Below, piece after piece: positions 1 through 9,204 of a stretch of 64,000 nucleotides of DNA (its first letter is position 1; each line of letters starts with the position of its first letter). The position numbers were made by a program, and so were the translations under genes. The stretch comes from Variovorax brevis (GTDB lineage: Bacteria; Pseudomonadota; Gammaproteobacteria; Burkholderiales; Burkholderiaceae_C). The stretch is from NCBI RefSeq assembly GCF_030317105.1, contig NZ_JASZYG010000004.1, positions 682,001-746,000 of the forward strand, given 5' to 3'. The notes under the pieces were generated by a model that ran no database searches, was not told where the DNA came from, and saw nothing but the letters and a program-made list of their open reading frames with translations.

Positions 1-1
1 C

Positions 2-55
2 AGCCAGTCTGACTACTTCAAGAAGTTGCTCAGCGGCCTGACCATCCAGAAGTAA
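2..55 (+). CDS. C-terminal end of an unidentified upstream gene (partial)
   Basis: An open frame enters from the left edge and stops at TAA (53-55). Its last residues read SQSDYFKKLLSGLTIQK. The next gene starts 7 bp later on the same strand, so this is probably the previous gene of the sugar-acid operon. The fragment is too short to assign a family. Confidence 0.55.
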   Translation, partial: SQSDYFKKLLSGLTIQK

Positions 56-62
56 GGGCGCC

Positions 63-1310
63 ATGGCCACCCTCATCACCGACGTCAAGGTCATCCTGAC
101 GGCGCCCGAAGGCATCAACCTGATCGTCGTGAAGGTCGAGACCAACCAGCCAGGCCTCTTCGGACTGGGCTGCGCAACCTTTGCCTACCGCCACCGCGTG
201 GTGCAGTGCCTGCTCGAGGAATACATTCGTCCGCTGCTCGTCGGCCGTGATGCGACTGCGATCGAAGAGCTCTGGCAACTGATGCACCAGAACGCCTACT
301 GGCGCAATGGGCCGGTGGAAAACAACGCCATCTCCGGCGTCGACATGGCCCTGTGGGACATCAAGGGCAAGATGGCCGGCATGCCGCTGTACCAGCTGTT
401 CGGCGGCAAGGTGCGCGAAGGCGTGCCGATCTATCGCCATGCCGACGGCAAGGACCTGGGCGAACTGTGCGACAACATCGAGAAGTACCGCGCACAGGGC
501 ATCACGCACGTGCGCTGCCAGAGTGGCGGCTATGGCGGCGGGGGCTTCGGCGCCGCGCCGACCAGCGCACCGGCGGGTGCCGCAGACGGCGTGTACCTCG
601 ACAGCCGCAAATACATGCGCGACACGCTCAAGCTCTTCGAAGGCATCCGCAGCAAGGTCGGCTTCGACGTACAGCTGTGCCATGACGTGCACGAACGCTT
701 GCAGCCCGTCGACGCGATCCGCTTCGCCTGCGAGATGGAGCAGTTCGACCTGTTCTTCCTCGAAGACGCGATCCCGCTCGAAGAGGGCAAGTGGCTGCGC
801 CAGCTGCGCGAGAAGACGAAGATCCCGCTGGCGCAGGGCGAGCTGTTCAACAACCCCAGCGAGTGGAAGACGCTGATCAGCGAACAGTTGATCGACTTCA
901 TCCGCGTGCACCTGAGCCAGATCGGCGGCATCACGCCGGGGCGCAAGCTCCAGATCTTTGCCGAGCAGTTCGGCGTGCGCACGGCATGGCACGGCCCCGG
1001 CGACATGTCGCCGATGGCGCACGCGGCCAACATCCACATCGACCTGGCGGCGCGCAATTTCGGCGTGCAGGAGTGGTCGGGCACCGAGCCGCCCAACTTC
1101 GTCATCCAGGACCTGAAGGGCCCGCGCGATGCGCTGCTCGAGGTGTTCCCCGGACTGCCCGAATTCCGCCAAGGCTATGTCTACGCCAACGACAAGCCAG
1201 GCCTGGGCGTCGACATCGACGAACGCGCCGCCGCGAAGTACCCGTGCGAGAACGTCGTGACGAAGTGGACGCAGACGCGGCTTGTGGACGGCACGCTGCA
1301 AACGCCCTGA
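63..1310 (+). CDS. manD: Mannonate dehydratase / RspA-type enolase superfamily protein
   Basis: A 415-residue member of the enolase superfamily, ManD/RspA branch, expected to dehydrate a sugar acid such as D-mannonate to 2-keto-3-deoxygluconate. The N-terminal capping domain is followed by a TIM barrel. Three acidic metal ligands can be placed at D208, E234 and E260, spaced 26 and 26 residues as in characterised ManD enzymes, with H210 as a candidate catalytic base in the CHDVHERL segment. The WHGPGDMSP segment near residue 310 is also typical of the family. Some RspA-type members have very low activity or act on gluconate, so the substrate is uncertain. It is followed within about 10 bp by dgoD and a TRAP transporter. 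Confidence 0.85.
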   Translation: MATLITDVKVILTAPEGINLIVVKVETNQPGLFGLGCATFAYRHRVVQCLLEEYIRPLLVGRDATAIEELWQLMHQNAYWRNGPVENNAISGVDMALWDIKGKMAGMPLYQLFGGKVREGVPIYRHADGKDLGELCDNIEKYRAQGITHVRCQSGGYGGGGFGAAPTSAPAGAADGVYLDSRKYMRDTLKLFEGIRSKVGFDVQLCHDVHERLQPVDAIRFACEMEQFDLFFLEDAIPLEEGKWLRQLREKTKIPLAQGELFNNPSEWKTLISEQLIDFIRVHLSQIGGITPGRKLQIFAEQFGVRTAWHGPGDMSPMAHAANIHIDLAARNFGVQEWSGTEPPNFVIQDLKGPRDALLEVFPGLPEFRQGYVYANDKPGLGVDIDERAAAKYPCENVVTKWTQTRLVDGTLQTP

Positions 1311-1320
1311 AGGCAAGGCC

Positions 1321-2469
1321 ATGAAGATCACCCGCCTGAGCACCTACCGCGTCGCACCGCGCTGGATGTTCCTGAAGATCGAGACCGACGAAGGCATCAC
1401 CGGCTGGGGCGAACCGGTCATCGAAGGCCGCGCGCGCACCGTCGAGACCGCGGTGCAGGAGTTCGGCGAGACCTTGATCGGCAAGGACCCGTCGCGAATC
1501 AACGACCTGTGGCAGACCATGTACCGCAGCAACTTCTACCGCGGCGGCGCCATCCTGATGAGCGCGATCGCCGGCATCGACCAGGCGCTGTGGGACATCA
1601 AGGGCAAGGCGCTGGGCGTGCCGGTGTACGAACTGCTCGGCGGCAAGGTGCGCGACCGCATGAAGGTCTACAGCTGGGTCGGCGGGGACCGGCCTGGCGA
1701 CATCGTCAACGACATGCGGCGCCTGCTCGAAGGCGGCATCGACACCTTCAAGCTCAATGGCTGCGAAGAGATGGCCGTGCTCGATTCGCCGCGTGCGGTC
1801 GATGAAGCCGTGGCCAAGATCGCCGGCGTGCGCGATGCGCTCGGCATGAGCGTGAGCTTCGGGCTGGACTTCCATGGTCGCGTGTCGGCGCCGATGGCCA
1901 AGCCTTTGCTTGCGGCGCTGGAGCCCTATCGGCCGCTGTTTGTCGAGGAGCCGGTGCTGGCTGAACAGGCGGAACACTACCCGCGCCTCGCGGCCGCCAC
2001 GTCGATCCCCCTGGCGGCCGGCGAGCGCATGTATTCGCGCTTCGAGTTCAAGCGCGTGCTGCAGGAAGGCGGCATTGCCATCCTGCAGCCCGATCTCTCG
2101 CACGCGGGTGGCATCACCGAGTGCCACAAGATCGCATCGATGGCCGAGGCCTACGACGTGGCCTTTGCGCCCCACTGCCCGCTGGGCCCCGTCGCCCTCG
2201 CGGCCTGCCTCCAGGTCGACTTCGTGGCGCACAACGCGGTGCTGCAGGAACAGAGCATGGGCATCCACTACAACCGCGGCGCCGAACTGCTGGACTACGT
2301 CATCAACAAGGACGACTTCCGCATCGACGAAGGCCACATCCACGCACTGCCCAAGCCGGGGCTGGGCGTGGAGATCGACGAGGAGCGGGTGATCCACGCC
2401 AGCCAGAACCCGCCCGATTGGCACAACCCGGTCTGGCGCCACGCCGATGGCAGCGTCGCCGAGTGGTAG
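1321..2469 (+). CDS. dgoD: D-galactonate dehydratase
   Basis: Encodes 382 residues, the same length as E. coli DgoD. The start MKITRLSTYRVAPRW matches the family N-terminus, so ATG 1321 is preferred over the upstream extension to 1282. The enzyme belongs to the mandelate racemase/enolase superfamily and converts D-galactonate to 2-keto-3-deoxygalactonate. Visible marks are the FGLDFHGRV segment (first metal ligand and catalytic histidine), FVEEPV (second ligand), AAGERMYSR (third ligand) and the APHCPLGP loop. It lies directly between the ManD-like gene and a TRAP transporter, in a sugar-acid operon. Confidence 0.92.
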   Translation: MKITRLSTYRVAPRWMFLKIETDEGITGWGEPVIEGRARTVETAVQEFGETLIGKDPSRINDLWQTMYRSNFYRGGAILMSAIAGIDQALWDIKGKALGVPVYELLGGKVRDRMKVYSWVGGDRPGDIVNDMRRLLEGGIDTFKLNGCEEMAVLDSPRAVDEAVAKIAGVRDALGMSVSFGLDFHGRVSAPMAKPLLAALEPYRPLFVEEPVLAEQAEHYPRLAAATSIPLAAGERMYSRFEFKRVLQEGGIAILQPDLSHAGGITECHKIASMAEAYDVAFAPHCPLGPVALAACLQVDFVAHNAVLQEQSMGIHYNRGAELLDYVINKDDFRIDEGHIHALPKPGLGVEIDEERVIHASQNPPDWHNPVWRHADGSVAEW

Positions 2470-2521
2470 CCGCCTTCAACCCCTTTTTCGCTCTCAACCC
2501 ACCCGATCCGAGGAGACATCC

Positions 2522-3544
2522 ATGAGCACCCGTCAACGCACCAACACCTTCCACAAGCTCGCGCTGGCGGCCGCCGCCATCTGCCTGGCCAGCGGCACCG
2601 CCCTGGCCGAAGTCAAGGCCAAGCTCGGCCACGCCATGCCAGACACCCACCCGCAGGCGGTCGCGATGAAGAAGTTCGCCGAACTGGCCAGCACCTACAC
2701 CAAGGGCAACGTCAAGATCACGACCTACTCCAGCGCCGTGCTGGGCAGCGACGAGAAGGAGTTGCAGGCGGTGCAGGCCGGCACGCAGGAGTTCTACATC
2801 GGCACCCTGGCGCCGCTGTCCACCCGCGTGAAGGAAGTGCAGGTCTGGGACCTGCCCTTCATGTTCCAGAACGACCGCGAGGTCTACGCGGTGCTCGACG
2901 GCGCATCGTCCAGGAAGATTTTCGAGAAGATCGAGCCGACCGGGCTGGTGGGCCTGACCTGGACCGGCATGGGCTTTCGCAACCTCTCCAACAGCAAGCA
3001 CAGCGTCGCGAAGCTGGAAGACGTCAACGGCCTGAAGATCCGCGTGATGGCCAACCCCGTCGCACTGGACACATGGAAGACCGTTGGCGCCAACGCCGTG
3101 CCCATGGCCTTTGCGGAAGTCTTCCCTGCCCTTGAGATCAAGGCGCTCGACGGCCAGGAGAACCCCCTTCTGCACATGTACGCCAACAAGATGCAGGAAG
3201 TGCAGAAGTACATCTCGGTGACCAACCACGTCTACACGCCGGTGGCGATGGTGGCTTCAAAGAAGTTCTGGGACACCCTTTCGCCGGCCGACAAGGAAGG
3301 CATCAAGAAGGCCGCGGTCGAGGCGGGCCTGTACCAGCGCAAGCTCCTGGACGAAGGCAACGCCGAGGTGATCGCCAAGTTCAAGGAGGCCGGCGTCACC
3401 GTCAACACCATGAGCCCGGCCGAGCTGGCGCGCATGCAGGAGAAGGTCAAGCCGGTGGTTGCCAAGTTCTCGCCCATCATCGGCGACGAGTTCGTCAAGG
3501 GCTTTTACGACGAGATCGCCAAGGCCCGCACCGCGAGCAAGTAA
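2522..3544 (+). CDS. dctP: TRAP transporter solute-binding protein DctP
   Basis: A 340-residue periplasmic binding protein of the DctP family. An N-terminal signal peptide (hydrophobic LALAAAAICLASGTALA) ends near residue 28. The fold signatures GMGFRNLSNSKH and the segment around LKIRVMANPVALDTW, which contains the conserved arginine that contacts the ligand carboxylate, are present. A GAGGAG ribosome binding site precedes ATG 2522. It delivers ligand to the DctQ/DctM pair encoded next. The neighbouring dehydratases suggest a hexonate ligand. Confidence 0.93.
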   Translation: MSTRQRTNTFHKLALAAAAICLASGTALAEVKAKLGHAMPDTHPQAVAMKKFAELASTYTKGNVKITTYSSAVLGSDEKELQAVQAGTQEFYIGTLAPLSTRVKEVQVWDLPFMFQNDREVYAVLDGASSRKIFEKIEPTGLVGLTWTGMGFRNLSNSKHSVAKLEDVNGLKIRVMANPVALDTWKTVGANAVPMAFAEVFPALEIKALDGQENPLLHMYANKMQEVQKYISVTNHVYTPVAMVASKKFWDTLSPADKEGIKKAAVEAGLYQRKLLDEGNAEVIAKFKEAGVTVNTMSPAELARMQEKVKPVVAKFSPIIGDEFVKGFYDEIAKARTASK

Positions 3545-3574
3545 TCCGGCCGCCCCACTCGCGCGGCATGCATT

Positions 3575-3605
3575 GCCGGCGGCAGCAATAGCGTCGCCCG
3601 CCGGC
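3575..3605 (+). terminator. Hairpin between dctP and dctQ, possible attenuator
   Basis: GCCGGCGG (3575-3582) can pair with CCGCCGGC (3598-3605) around a 15-base loop, followed by CTCCCCTTTT. It lies in the 95-bp gap between the binding-protein gene and the permease genes. A partial terminator here would give more binding protein than permease, as is common in TRAP operons. The T-run is weak, so this is an inference. Confidence 0.4.
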
Positions 3606-3639
3606 CTCCCCTTTTCCACCCCAACCCATTGGGATCCCT

Positions 3640-4227
3640 ATGACAAAGCCACTCAAAGCCCTGGCAGACGCCCTGACGCGCGCGCTGGAGGTCGTCATGG
3701 TCCTGTGCATGATCGTGATGCTCGTGATGGTGTTCGGCAACGTCGTGCTGCGGCTGTTCTTCAACACCGGCATCGACCTGTCCGAAGAAATACCGCGCTA
3801 CGCCTTCGTGTGGATGACCTTCCTGGGCGCCATCGTCGGCATGCGGCGCCGGGCGCACCTGGGGGTGGACATGCTGGTGCAGGCGCTGCCGGTGTTCGGC
3901 CGGCGCGTGTGCTGGGGCATCAGCCAGGCCATCATGCTGGTGTGCTGCATCTACATCGTCTACGGCACCTGGTTGCAGCACGACATCATCAAGGAGACCG
4001 CCTCGCCGGTGGCCCAGATCAGCACGCTGTGGGTGTTCGGCGTGAGCTACCTCACCGGCACGGCGATCGGCCTGATCTGCCTGTCCAACCTGGTTCGCCT
4101 CCTGGTGGGCAAAGTGCCGGACGACGAACTCATCGACGTGAATGAGGAGGGCATGGCCGAGGCGATGGAGGCCGAGCACGAGATGGAAGAGCAGCGCGCC
4201 CGCATCGAAGGAGGGCGCAAGCCATGA
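3640..4227 (+). CDS. dctQ: TRAP transporter small permease DctQ
   Basis: A 195-residue inner-membrane protein with four predicted helices (about residues 20-42, 55-75, 90-115 and 130-155). Family marks include SEEIPRYAFVWMTFLGA and RRRAHLGVDML. The C-terminal tail is charged (EEGMAEAMEAEHEMEEQRA). It pairs with DctM to form the membrane unit of a sodium-driven TRAP transporter. Its stop overlaps the dctM start by 4 bp (ATGA), indicating translational coupling. Confidence 0.92.
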   Translation: MTKPLKALADALTRALEVVMVLCMIVMLVMVFGNVVLRLFFNTGIDLSEEIPRYAFVWMTFLGAIVGMRRRAHLGVDMLVQALPVFGRRVCWGISQAIMLVCCIYIVYGTWLQHDIIKETASPVAQISTLWVFGVSYLTGTAIGLICLSNLVRLLVGKVPDDELIDVNEEGMAEAMEAEHEMEEQRARIEGGRKP

Positions 4228-5504
4228 CCATCCTCGTCTTCATCGGGTCCCTGCTGGGGCTCATGGCCCTGAGCATGCCGGTCGCCTTCGCCCTGATCGG
4301 CTGCGGGCTGTCGATGATGTTCTACCTGGGCGTCACCGATCCGCAGATCGTGATCCAGAACATGTGGGACGGCGCCAACAGCTTCCCGCTGCTGGCGGTG
4401 CCCTTCTTCATGCTGGCCGGCGAGTTCATGAACGCCGGCGGCATGACGCGGCGCATCATCACCATGGCGATGTCCTGGGTCGGCCACATCCGCGGCGGCC
4501 TGGGCTACGTGGCGGTGATGGCGGCCATCATCATGGCCTCGCTCTCCGGCTCGGCAGTGGCCGACACGGCGGCGCTGGCCTCGGTGCTGGTGCCGATGAT
4601 GCGCAATGCCGGCTACGACGTGAACCGTTCCTGCGGCCTGATCGCCTGCGGCGGCATCATCGCGCCGGTGATCCCGCCCTCGATCGGAATGATCCTGTTC
4701 GGCGTCACCGGCGGCGTGTCGATCACCAAGCTCTTCATCGCCGGCATCGTGCCTGGCGTGATGATGGGCCTGGCGATCATGCTGGCCTGGCGCTGGTCGA
4801 TCGGGCGCGATCAGGTCAAGGGCGAACCCAGGCGCAGCATGGCAGAGCGGCGCACCGCCACGCGCGAGGCGCTGTGGGCGCTGGTGCTGCCGATCGTCAT
4901 CGTCGGCGGCCTCAAGCTGGGCTGGTTCACGCCGACCGAAGCGGCGGTGATCGCGGCCGTCTACTCGCTTTTCGTCGGCCTCGTCGTGTATCGCGAGATC
5001 AAGCCGGCCCAGCTCTTTCACCTGTTCTACCGGGCGGCCGAGACCACGGCGGTGATCATGTTCCTGGTGTCGGCCGCGGGCGTTTCGGCCTGGCTGATCA
5101 CCACCGCGAACATCCCGCAGCAACTGGCCGATCTGGTCGAGCCGCTGATGGGCAACAAGATGTTGCTCACCTTCGCGCTGATGCTGCTGGTGCTGGTGGT
5201 CGGCACGGCGCTGGACTTCACGCCGACGGTGCTCATCATGACGCCGGTGCTGATGCCGGTGCTCAAGCAAGCGGGCATCGACCCGGTGTACTTCGGCGTG
5301 CTCTTCATCATGAACAACGCGATCGGCCTGGTGACGCCGCCGGTGGGGACCGTGCTCAACGTGGTCTGCGGCGTTGCCAAGATCCCGATGAGCGGCGCGA
5401 TCAAGGGCGTGATGCCCTTCATGATTGCGCAGACGCTGGTCATGCTGCTGCTGGTGGTCTTCCCCGAGATCGTGATGTGGCCGCTGCGGATGATGACCCG
5501 ATGA
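4224..5504 (+). CDS. dctM: TRAP transporter large permease DctM
   Basis: A 426-residue DctM/SiaM-type permease of the ion-transporter superfamily with many hydrophobic helices. It contains conserved segments such as GLIACGGIIAPVIPPSIG, the SGSAVADTAAL loop and LVTPPVGTVLNVVCG. It forms the sodium-coupled pore that takes solute from DctP. The start overlaps dctQ by 4 bp, and the next gene follows after 9 bp, so the whole set is one operon. Confidence 0.94.
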   Translation: MTILVFIGSLLGLMALSMPVAFALIGCGLSMMFYLGVTDPQIVIQNMWDGANSFPLLAVPFFMLAGEFMNAGGMTRRIITMAMSWVGHIRGGLGYVAVMAAIIMASLSGSAVADTAALASVLVPMMRNAGYDVNRSCGLIACGGIIAPVIPPSIGMILFGVTGGVSITKLFIAGIVPGVMMGLAIMLAWRWSIGRDQVKGEPRRSMAERRTATREALWALVLPIVIVGGLKLGWFTPTEAAVIAAVYSLFVGLVVYREIKPAQLFHLFYRAAETTAVIMFLVSAAGVSAWLITTANIPQQLADLVEPLMGNKMLLTFALMLLVLVVGTALDFTPTVLIMTPVLMPVLKQAGIDPVYFGVLFIMNNAIGLVTPPVGTVLNVVCGVAKIPMSGAIKGVMPFMIAQTLVMLLLVVFPEIVMWPLRMMTR

Positions 5505-5513
5505 GGAGATGAG

Positions 5514-6551
5514 ATGGAAGCCCTTGTCATCCACGCCCCCGGCGACCTGCGCGTCGAGGAATTTCCAACGGACGAGCTTGGCCCCGGACAGCTGCGCGTG
5601 CGCGTGCGCTGCGGCGGCATCTGCGGCTCGGACCTGCACTACTACCAGCACGGCGGCTTCGGCACGGTGCGAATCCAGCAGCCGATGGTGCTCGGCCACG
5701 AAGTGGCAGGCGTCATCGAGGCCGTAGGCGAAGGCGTCACGGCCTATGCGCCCGGCGAACGGATCGCGGTGAGCCCCAGCCGGCCCTGCGGCCTGTGCCG
5801 CTTCTGCCAGGAGGGCCTGCAGAACCACTGCCTGGACATGCGCTACTACGGCAGCGCCATGCGCAATCCACATGTGCAAGGCGCCTTTCGCCAGCAGATC
5901 GTGGTGGACGCGTACCAGGCGCACCGGCTGGCCGACCACCTCACCGACCAGGAAGGCGCGATGGCCGAGCCGCTGTCGGTGGCGCTGCATGGCATCAACC
6001 GCGCGGGGCCGCTGCTGGGCAAGAAGGTGCTGGTCACGGGATGTGGCCCGATCGGCGCGCTCGCCATCATCGCGGCGCGGCGCGCGGGTGCCGGGCATAT
6101 CGTGGCGACCGACATGGGGGCGTATCCATTGAGCAAGGCGCTCAAGGTCGGCGCCGACGAGGTCGTCAACATCGCCGAAGAGCCGGATGGCCTGGCACGC
6201 TTTGCGGTGGACAAGGGCCAGTTCGACGTGCTGTTCGAAGCCAGCGGCAACGAGCGTGCGTTGCGTGGCGCCTTCGAGGTGCTGCGACCGCGCGGCATCA
6301 TCGTCCAGTTGGGCCTCTCGGGCGGCGAGATGACGCTGCCGATCAACGCCATCGTCGCCAAGGAATTCGACCTGCGTGGTGTGTTCCGCTTTCACCAGGA
6401 ATTTGCGACGGCGGTGGAACTGCTCAACAAGCGCCTGGTCGACGTGAAGCCGCTGATTTCGGCCACGGTCTCCTACCGCGATCCGGCGCGCGCCTTTGCG
6501 TTGGCGGCGGACCGGTCGCAGGCGATGAAGGTGCTGTTGAGTTTCGACTGA
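5514..6551 (+). CDS. idnD: L-idonate 5-dehydrogenase-type zinc alcohol dehydrogenase
   Basis: A 345-residue medium-chain dehydrogenase. The catalytic zinc site is visible as GGICGSDLHYYQHGGFG and GHEVAGVIE. A structural zinc loop carries four cysteines (CGLCRFCQEGLQNHC). The Rossmann glycine motif is TGCGPIGALA near residues 170-180. The sequence is most like L-idonate 5-dehydrogenase (L-idonate to 5-ketogluconate), which fits a hexonate operon; a related polyol dehydrogenase role is possible. It is the last gene before a terminator. Confidence 0.85.
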   Translation: MEALVIHAPGDLRVEEFPTDELGPGQLRVRVRCGGICGSDLHYYQHGGFGTVRIQQPMVLGHEVAGVIEAVGEGVTAYAPGERIAVSPSRPCGLCRFCQEGLQNHCLDMRYYGSAMRNPHVQGAFRQQIVVDAYQAHRLADHLTDQEGAMAEPLSVALHGINRAGPLLGKKVLVTGCGPIGALAIIAARRAGAGHIVATDMGAYPLSKALKVGADEVVNIAEEPDGLARFAVDKGQFDVLFEASGNERALRGAFEVLRPRGIIVQLGLSGGEMTLPINAIVAKEFDLRGVFRFHQEFATAVELLNKRLVDVKPLISATVSYRDPARAFALAADRSQAMKVLLSFD

Positions 6552-6567
6552 GGGCAAGCCAACGTCC

Positions 6568-6591
6568 GGGCCATCGCAAGGCCCTTTTTTT
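6568..6591 (+). terminator. Rho-independent terminator of the sugar-acid operon
   Basis: GGGCC (6568-6572) pairs with GGCCC (6580-6584) around a 7-base loop and is followed by seven T (6585-6591). It lies 17 bp after the idnD stop codon. Confidence 0.85.
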
Positions 6592-6849
6592 GCGCATCGA
6601 CGTAACCGTCAGGCGTCAGGGCACGAATTTGAAACGGGACCATCGCAAACAGACCGTTTCAAGGATTGCTCGCAGAGCACCTCCCTCCGGCCTTTTTGCA
6701 TTGGCCTCGACAAGGTCTCGGACCCTCCGCGGACTCCCCAGGCACGCGACGGATCCTTCGACCGAAAGGGAACTGGAAGTGCAAGTCCCGGCGTGCCGTT
6801 GGCCACGCGTTCATGCGCGCGCCGCCACGCCGTCTACAGGAGCGATGCC

Positions 6850-7911
6850 ATGCAGCAGATCGACGAAAACAAGCTCAATGCCCTGCTCGGCAGGATGGTC
6901 GAAGAGTTCGGCGCGATGGCCAGTGCGCCACTGGTGATCCTTGGCGACCGGCTCGGGTTGTACAAGGCGATGGCTGGTGCCGGGCCGTTGACGGTCGACC
7001 AGTTCAGCGAAAAAACGCATCTCCGATTGCGCTACGCGCTGGAATGGCTCAACGCGCAGGCGGCCAGCGGCTTCGTCGACTACGACCCGAAAGCGCAGAC
7101 CTACACCTTCTCGCCCGAAGCGGCGTTGGCGCTGGCCGACGACAGCAGCCCGGCCTTCATGGTCGGCGGATTCGAATGCCTGATGTCGATGTTCCTGGAC
7201 ATCGACAAGGTGCAGAAGGCTTTCCGCGATGGCACCGGCCTCGGGTGGCACGAACACCACCCGAGCCTGTTCACCGGCACCGAGCGCTTCTTCCGCGCGG
7301 GTTACAACGCGAGCCTGGAACCGAGCTGGATTCCGGCCCTCGACGGCATGAGCGAACGCTTGCAAGCCGGCGCGCGGGTTGCCGACGTGGGCTGCGGCTT
7401 TGGCGCGTCGACCATCGTGCTGGCCCAGGCCTATCCGCGTTCGACTTTCATCGGCTACGACTTTCACGAGCCGTCGATCTCGGCGGCACGCGAGCGCGCC
7501 GCAGCGGCCGGCGTCGCCGATCGCGTGAGCTTCGAGGTGGCCGGCGCCAAGACCTATCCGGGTCGCGACTTCGACCTGGTGGCGTTTTTCGACTGCCTGC
7601 ACGACATGGGCGATCCGGTCGGCGCCGCCAGGCACGTGCGCGAGACGCTGGCGCCGAACGGCACGTGGATGATCGTCGAGCCCTTTGCCAACGATCGCCT
7701 GGAGGACAACATCAATCCGGTCGGACGCATCTTCTATTCCGCGTCGACGATGATCTGCACGCCTTGCTCGCTGTCGCAGGAAGTGGGCCTCGGGCTCGGC
7801 GCGCAAGCCGGCGAGGAACGCCTTGGAAAGGTCGTGCGCGAAGGAGGATTCGGCCGGTTCCGGCGTGCTGCGCAGACGCCGTTCAACCTCGTGTTCGAGG
7901 CACGGGCCTAG
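6850..7911 (+). CDS. Class I SAM-dependent methyltransferase with N-terminal winged helix
   Basis: The 353-residue frame from ATG 6850 has an AGGAG site 6 bases upstream, so this start is preferred over 6793. The N-terminal 90 residues look like a winged-helix dimerisation domain, as in O-methyltransferase-like proteins (related to the mycobacterial Rv2258c type). Motif I, VADVGCGFGAS, lies near residue 180; FIGYDFHEPSI and FFDCLHDMGDP follow. The methyl acceptor is unknown. It stands alone, convergent with the DUF3443 gene. Confidence 0.82.
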   Translation: MQQIDENKLNALLGRMVEEFGAMASAPLVILGDRLGLYKAMAGAGPLTVDQFSEKTHLRLRYALEWLNAQAASGFVDYDPKAQTYTFSPEAALALADDSSPAFMVGGFECLMSMFLDIDKVQKAFRDGTGLGWHEHHPSLFTGTERFFRAGYNASLEPSWIPALDGMSERLQAGARVADVGCGFGASTIVLAQAYPRSTFIGYDFHEPSISAARERAAAAGVADRVSFEVAGAKTYPGRDFDLVAFFDCLHDMGDPVGAARHVRETLAPNGTWMIVEPFANDRLEDNINPVGRIFYSASTMICTPCSLSQEVGLGLGAQAGEERLGKVVREGGFGRFRRAAQTPFNLVFEARA

Positions 7912-7938
7912 CAGGCTTGACGCGGGTATCTGGCGTGC

Positions 7939-9204
7939 TCAGAACCCGACGTACGGCCCCGTCCCCACCGGTGTCGAAGCGCCATCCAGCGCCACGAACA
8001 CCCTGCGCCCGTAGAAGAACGGCAGGCCCCAGTCGAATCCCGGGTAGCCCTGCAGGGGCGCACCTAAATTCTTGAACGCGCTCGCCGCGCGATTCTTGCT
8101 CAGGGCGGTGCTCGCGTTGACGATACTGAAGTCGACGGTGGCGTTCGCACCGTTTGCGCCTTGCACCACCGCGCTGAGCGACTGTGGCGATGCGGGACAG
8201 TAAAAGCCGGTTCCACCCACGTTACAGGTGGGAATCTGCGAGGTATTGAAGAAGAAATAGTTGGAACCGCTGTCGATGAAACTGCCGGGATAGCGCTGCC
8301 CATTGATGACGGTGGTGAAACCGCCCGTGCCATCGAGGCCGAACGCCTTCGCGCTGCCGGGCGCGTTGTTGTTGCGGGTGCCGATGCCGAACACCAGCAG
8401 GCCGGTGACATTGACGTCGCCGCCCGTCGAAATGTCGGGCAGCTGGATCATCACGCCGTTGTTGTCCGACCCAAACAGCGAGACCGGGTGCGTGACCTGT
8501 TGTGCCAGAGGAATGGGCGTCGATACGCAGCTGGCGCCGGAGGCGCACGCGTAATAGGTGCCCGGAATGGCGGCGCCCGGGATGGTGGTGTTGGCGCAGT
8601 CGCGGCCGCAATCCTGGCGGAACGCGTCCACGCCGAGCAATCCGTTGCCGCCAAAGCTGTCGACGGTGTTCATCGGCCCACCGACGTTGGAGCACGAGGT
8701 CGGGATGTTCGGGAAGTCCGGGTCGCCGATCACCTGGATCGGCACCGACGACGCGACCTCCCCTGCCATGCGCACATCGGCCACCTTGACCGAGCCCCAT
8801 GCGAAGCCGTTCACGAACTGCGCGCACTCCGCGAAAGGCCGGTTCGTCGCATCCAGGCTCTGCTTGAGCGCCTTGCGGTTGTTCAGCGCCGATGCCACGA
8901 TCCGAAGGCCGGTGGAACCGGTGTCGAGGATCACGTGGTCGATGGTCTGGCACGCGCCGCCGCCCGGAGCGCACACCTGGACGCTGACGAAAGGAACGTT
9001 GATCTTGGTGTTGGGCCCGTCGGGGCCGTTGCCCACGGTGATGAGGGCCTCGTTCACACCTTGCGCCGGACCGAGGCTTGCGGAGGGCGGACCGGAAGGC
9101 GTGCCGCCGCCCGAGCTGTTTCCGCCACCGCCCCCGCCGCAGGAGGCCAGCGCCAGGGCGCACAGGATGGCGGCAAGGCGCAAGGCGCTAGCGAATGTCT
9201 TCAA
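7939..9204 (-). CDS. DUF3443 lipoprotein with pepsin-like DTG/DSG motifs
   Basis: TTG at 9204 is chosen because AAGGAG lies 6 bases upstream. It gives 421 residues and places a lipobox (LALASC, then a glycine run) near the N-terminus, so the protein is probably a lipoprotein. Family: DUF3443, usually beside DUF2844, as here; the two genes overlap by 17 bp. Two aspartic-protease-like motifs are visible: ILDTGSTGLRI with D94 and SFIDSGSNYFFFN with D311. Pepsin-like intermediate motifs GLLGVDAF and LLVFGIGT lie between them. This suggests a bilobal pepsin fold; protease activity is inference. Confidence 0.8.
   Translation of the reverse strand: MKTFASALRLAAILCALALASCGGGGGGNSSGGGTPSGPPSASLGPAQGVNEALITVGNGPDGPNTKINVPFVSVQVCAPGGGACQTIDHVILDTGSTGLRIVASALNNRKALKQSLDATNRPFAECAQFVNGFAWGSVKVADVRMAGEVASSVPIQVIGDPDFPNIPTSCSNVGGPMNTVDSFGGNGLLGVDAFRQDCGRDCANTTIPGAAIPGTYYACASGASCVSTPIPLAQQVTHPVSLFGSDNNGVMIQLPDISTGGDVNVTGLLVFGIGTRNNNAPGSAKAFGLDGTGGFTTVINGQRYPGSFIDSGSNYFFFNTSQIPTCNVGGTGFYCPASPQSLSAVVQGANGANATVDFSIVNASTALSKNRAASAFKNLGAPLQGYPGFDWGLPFFYGRRVFVALDGASTPVGTGPYVGF

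Noticed and set aside
30..1343. 437-residue minus-strand open frame opposite the ManD-like gene
   Set aside because: It is the antisense shadow of a high-GC gene; it has no family resemblance and low-complexity composition, while the plus-strand frame has a complete enzyme active site.
4047..6557. 836-residue minus-strand open frame opposite dctM and idnD
   Set aside because: Composition is His/Arg/Asp-rich, typical of an antisense frame in GC-rich DNA; the plus strand encodes clear families.
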